A DNA stretch of 5,445 nt, taken from Candidatus Rokuibacteriota bacterium (lineage in GTDB: Bacteria; Methylomirabilota; Methylomirabilia; Rokubacteriales; JACOUJ01). The first letter of the stretch is position 1, and each line of letters starts with the position of its first letter. Location: NCBI GenBank assembly GCA_016177865.1, contig JACOUJ010000060.1:1-5445 (forward strand). Reading direction: 5' to 3'. The position numbers and the translations under genes are program-made. Below the pieces are notes generated by a model that saw only the letters and a program-made list of their open reading frames with translations, searched no databases and was not told the origin of the DNA. This document shows positions 4,927 through 5,445 of this stretch, piece after piece.

Positions 4927-5445
4927 TCATGCCTCAGGCCGGGTTACGGCCCACGGGGCCACCAGGCTGTCTATCCAATCCTGGAGCTTCGTCACCACCA
5001 CACCCAACACCGCGAGGACGATCCCCATCCCGCTCTGCCGCGACCCACCGATCATCTCGGCGGCCACCACCAGGATGATGGTGACACCCATGCCAAGGCG
5101 GAACCCGGCGAAGATGCTCGGGATCGCTGCCGGGATGACGACCTTCATCTGGACCTGGCGGCGGTTCGCCCCCAGATCCTCGGCCGCTTTCAAGAGCCCC
5201 GGGTCGGCCTGCCGGATGCCGGTATAGGTGTTGATCACGATCGGGAAAAATGCGGTGAAGGCGCTGATCACGATCTTGTACGCCTCGCCGGTGCCCAGCC
5301 AGATGATGAGCAGCGGGATGAGGGAGATCTTGGGGAGCGGATAGAGGGCGGCGATCCAGGGGTCCGCGATGCGAGCGACTGTGCCAGACATGCCCATGAG
5401 GATACCCGCACCCACGCCGGCCGCAGCCGCCACCAGGAACCCGAC
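4927..5445 (-). CDS. NitT/TauT-type ABC transporter permease, 5' end cut off by the window
   Basis: Inner-membrane permease of the SsuC/TauC class (binding-protein-dependent transport, BPD_transp_1 type). The visible 172 residues stay open through the window edge, so the true start lies beyond 5445; relatives are about 250-270 residues. A GTG at 5433-5431 is not a credible start because homologous sequence (VGFL) continues upstream. Hydrophobic segments lie at fragment residues 2-20, 36-51, 54-74 and 107-131. LYPLPKISLIPLLIIWLG (34-51) and the EAA loop KAAEDLGANRRQVQMKVVIP (86-105), which docks on the ATPase, are typical. After GMG (139-141) the sequence runs quickly to IVLAVLGVVV and ends SLVAPW plus eight residues. 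Relatives have roughly 20 more residues between GxG and the last membrane segment, so the C-terminus looks shortened. The stop codon is 22 bases before the binding-protein start. The partner ATPase gene is expected further right. Confidence 0.88.
   Translation of the reverse strand, partial: VGFLVAAAAGVGAGILMGMSGTVARIADPWIAALYPLPKISLIPLLIIWLGTGEAYKIVISAFTAFFPIVINTYTGIRQADPGLLKAAEDLGANRRQVQMKVVIPAAIPSIFAGFRLGMGVTIILVVAAEMIGGSRQSGMGIVLAVLGVVVTKLQDWIDSLVAPWAVTRPEA

Noticed and set aside
3993..5078. Plus-strand open frame of 361 codons across the importer genes
   Set aside because: It is the antisense shadow of the substrate-binding protein and permease, both of which match their families over their visible length. 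It also spans the gap between them and has no domain-like content.

Overview
The window comes from a GC-rich bacterial chromosome. It encodes a response-regulator/MshEN signalling protein, a small exported protein paired with a DUF4382 lipoprotein, and a NitT/TauT-type ABC importer. This mix recalls soil and subsurface lineages such as Methylomirabilota/Rokubacteria, but that placement is inference; no rRNA or marker gene is present. No mobile element, CRISPR array, tRNA or rRNA gene is visible.

Layout. (a) 1-106: non-coding, with a bulged hairpin at 30-58. (b) 107-1885, minus strand: a 592-residue protein with an intact receiver domain, a cyclic-di-GMP-type MshEN domain and a PilB/GspE-like ATPase domain whose catalytic motifs are all lost. 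(c) 1886-2404: a 519-base divergent intergenic region rich in palindromes, direct repeats and poly-G tracts. (d) 2405-2836 and 2910-3533, plus strand: a small exported protein and a DUF4382 lipoprotein, probably one operon. (e) About 3602-3841, plus strand: a decayed fragment of an AbiEi-family antitoxin gene with two frameshifts and no 3' end. (f) 3846-4904 and 4927-5445, minus strand: the substrate-binding protein and the 5'-truncated permease of a NitT/TauT/SsuABC-type importer; the ATPase gene is not in view.

How they fit together. The first protein looks like a non-enzymatic integrator of phosphorylation and cyclic-di-GMP, possibly acting on type IV pilus or type II secretion machinery. 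The exported protein and lipoprotein share an operon layout and an envelope location but have no known function. The importer is unrelated and converges on the envelope operon, with the antitoxin remnant trapped between them. The strongest leads are the pseudo-ATPase signalling protein, the antitoxin remnant hidden across three reading frames, and a TGACA-N5-TGTCA palindrome found in two separate intergenic regions.
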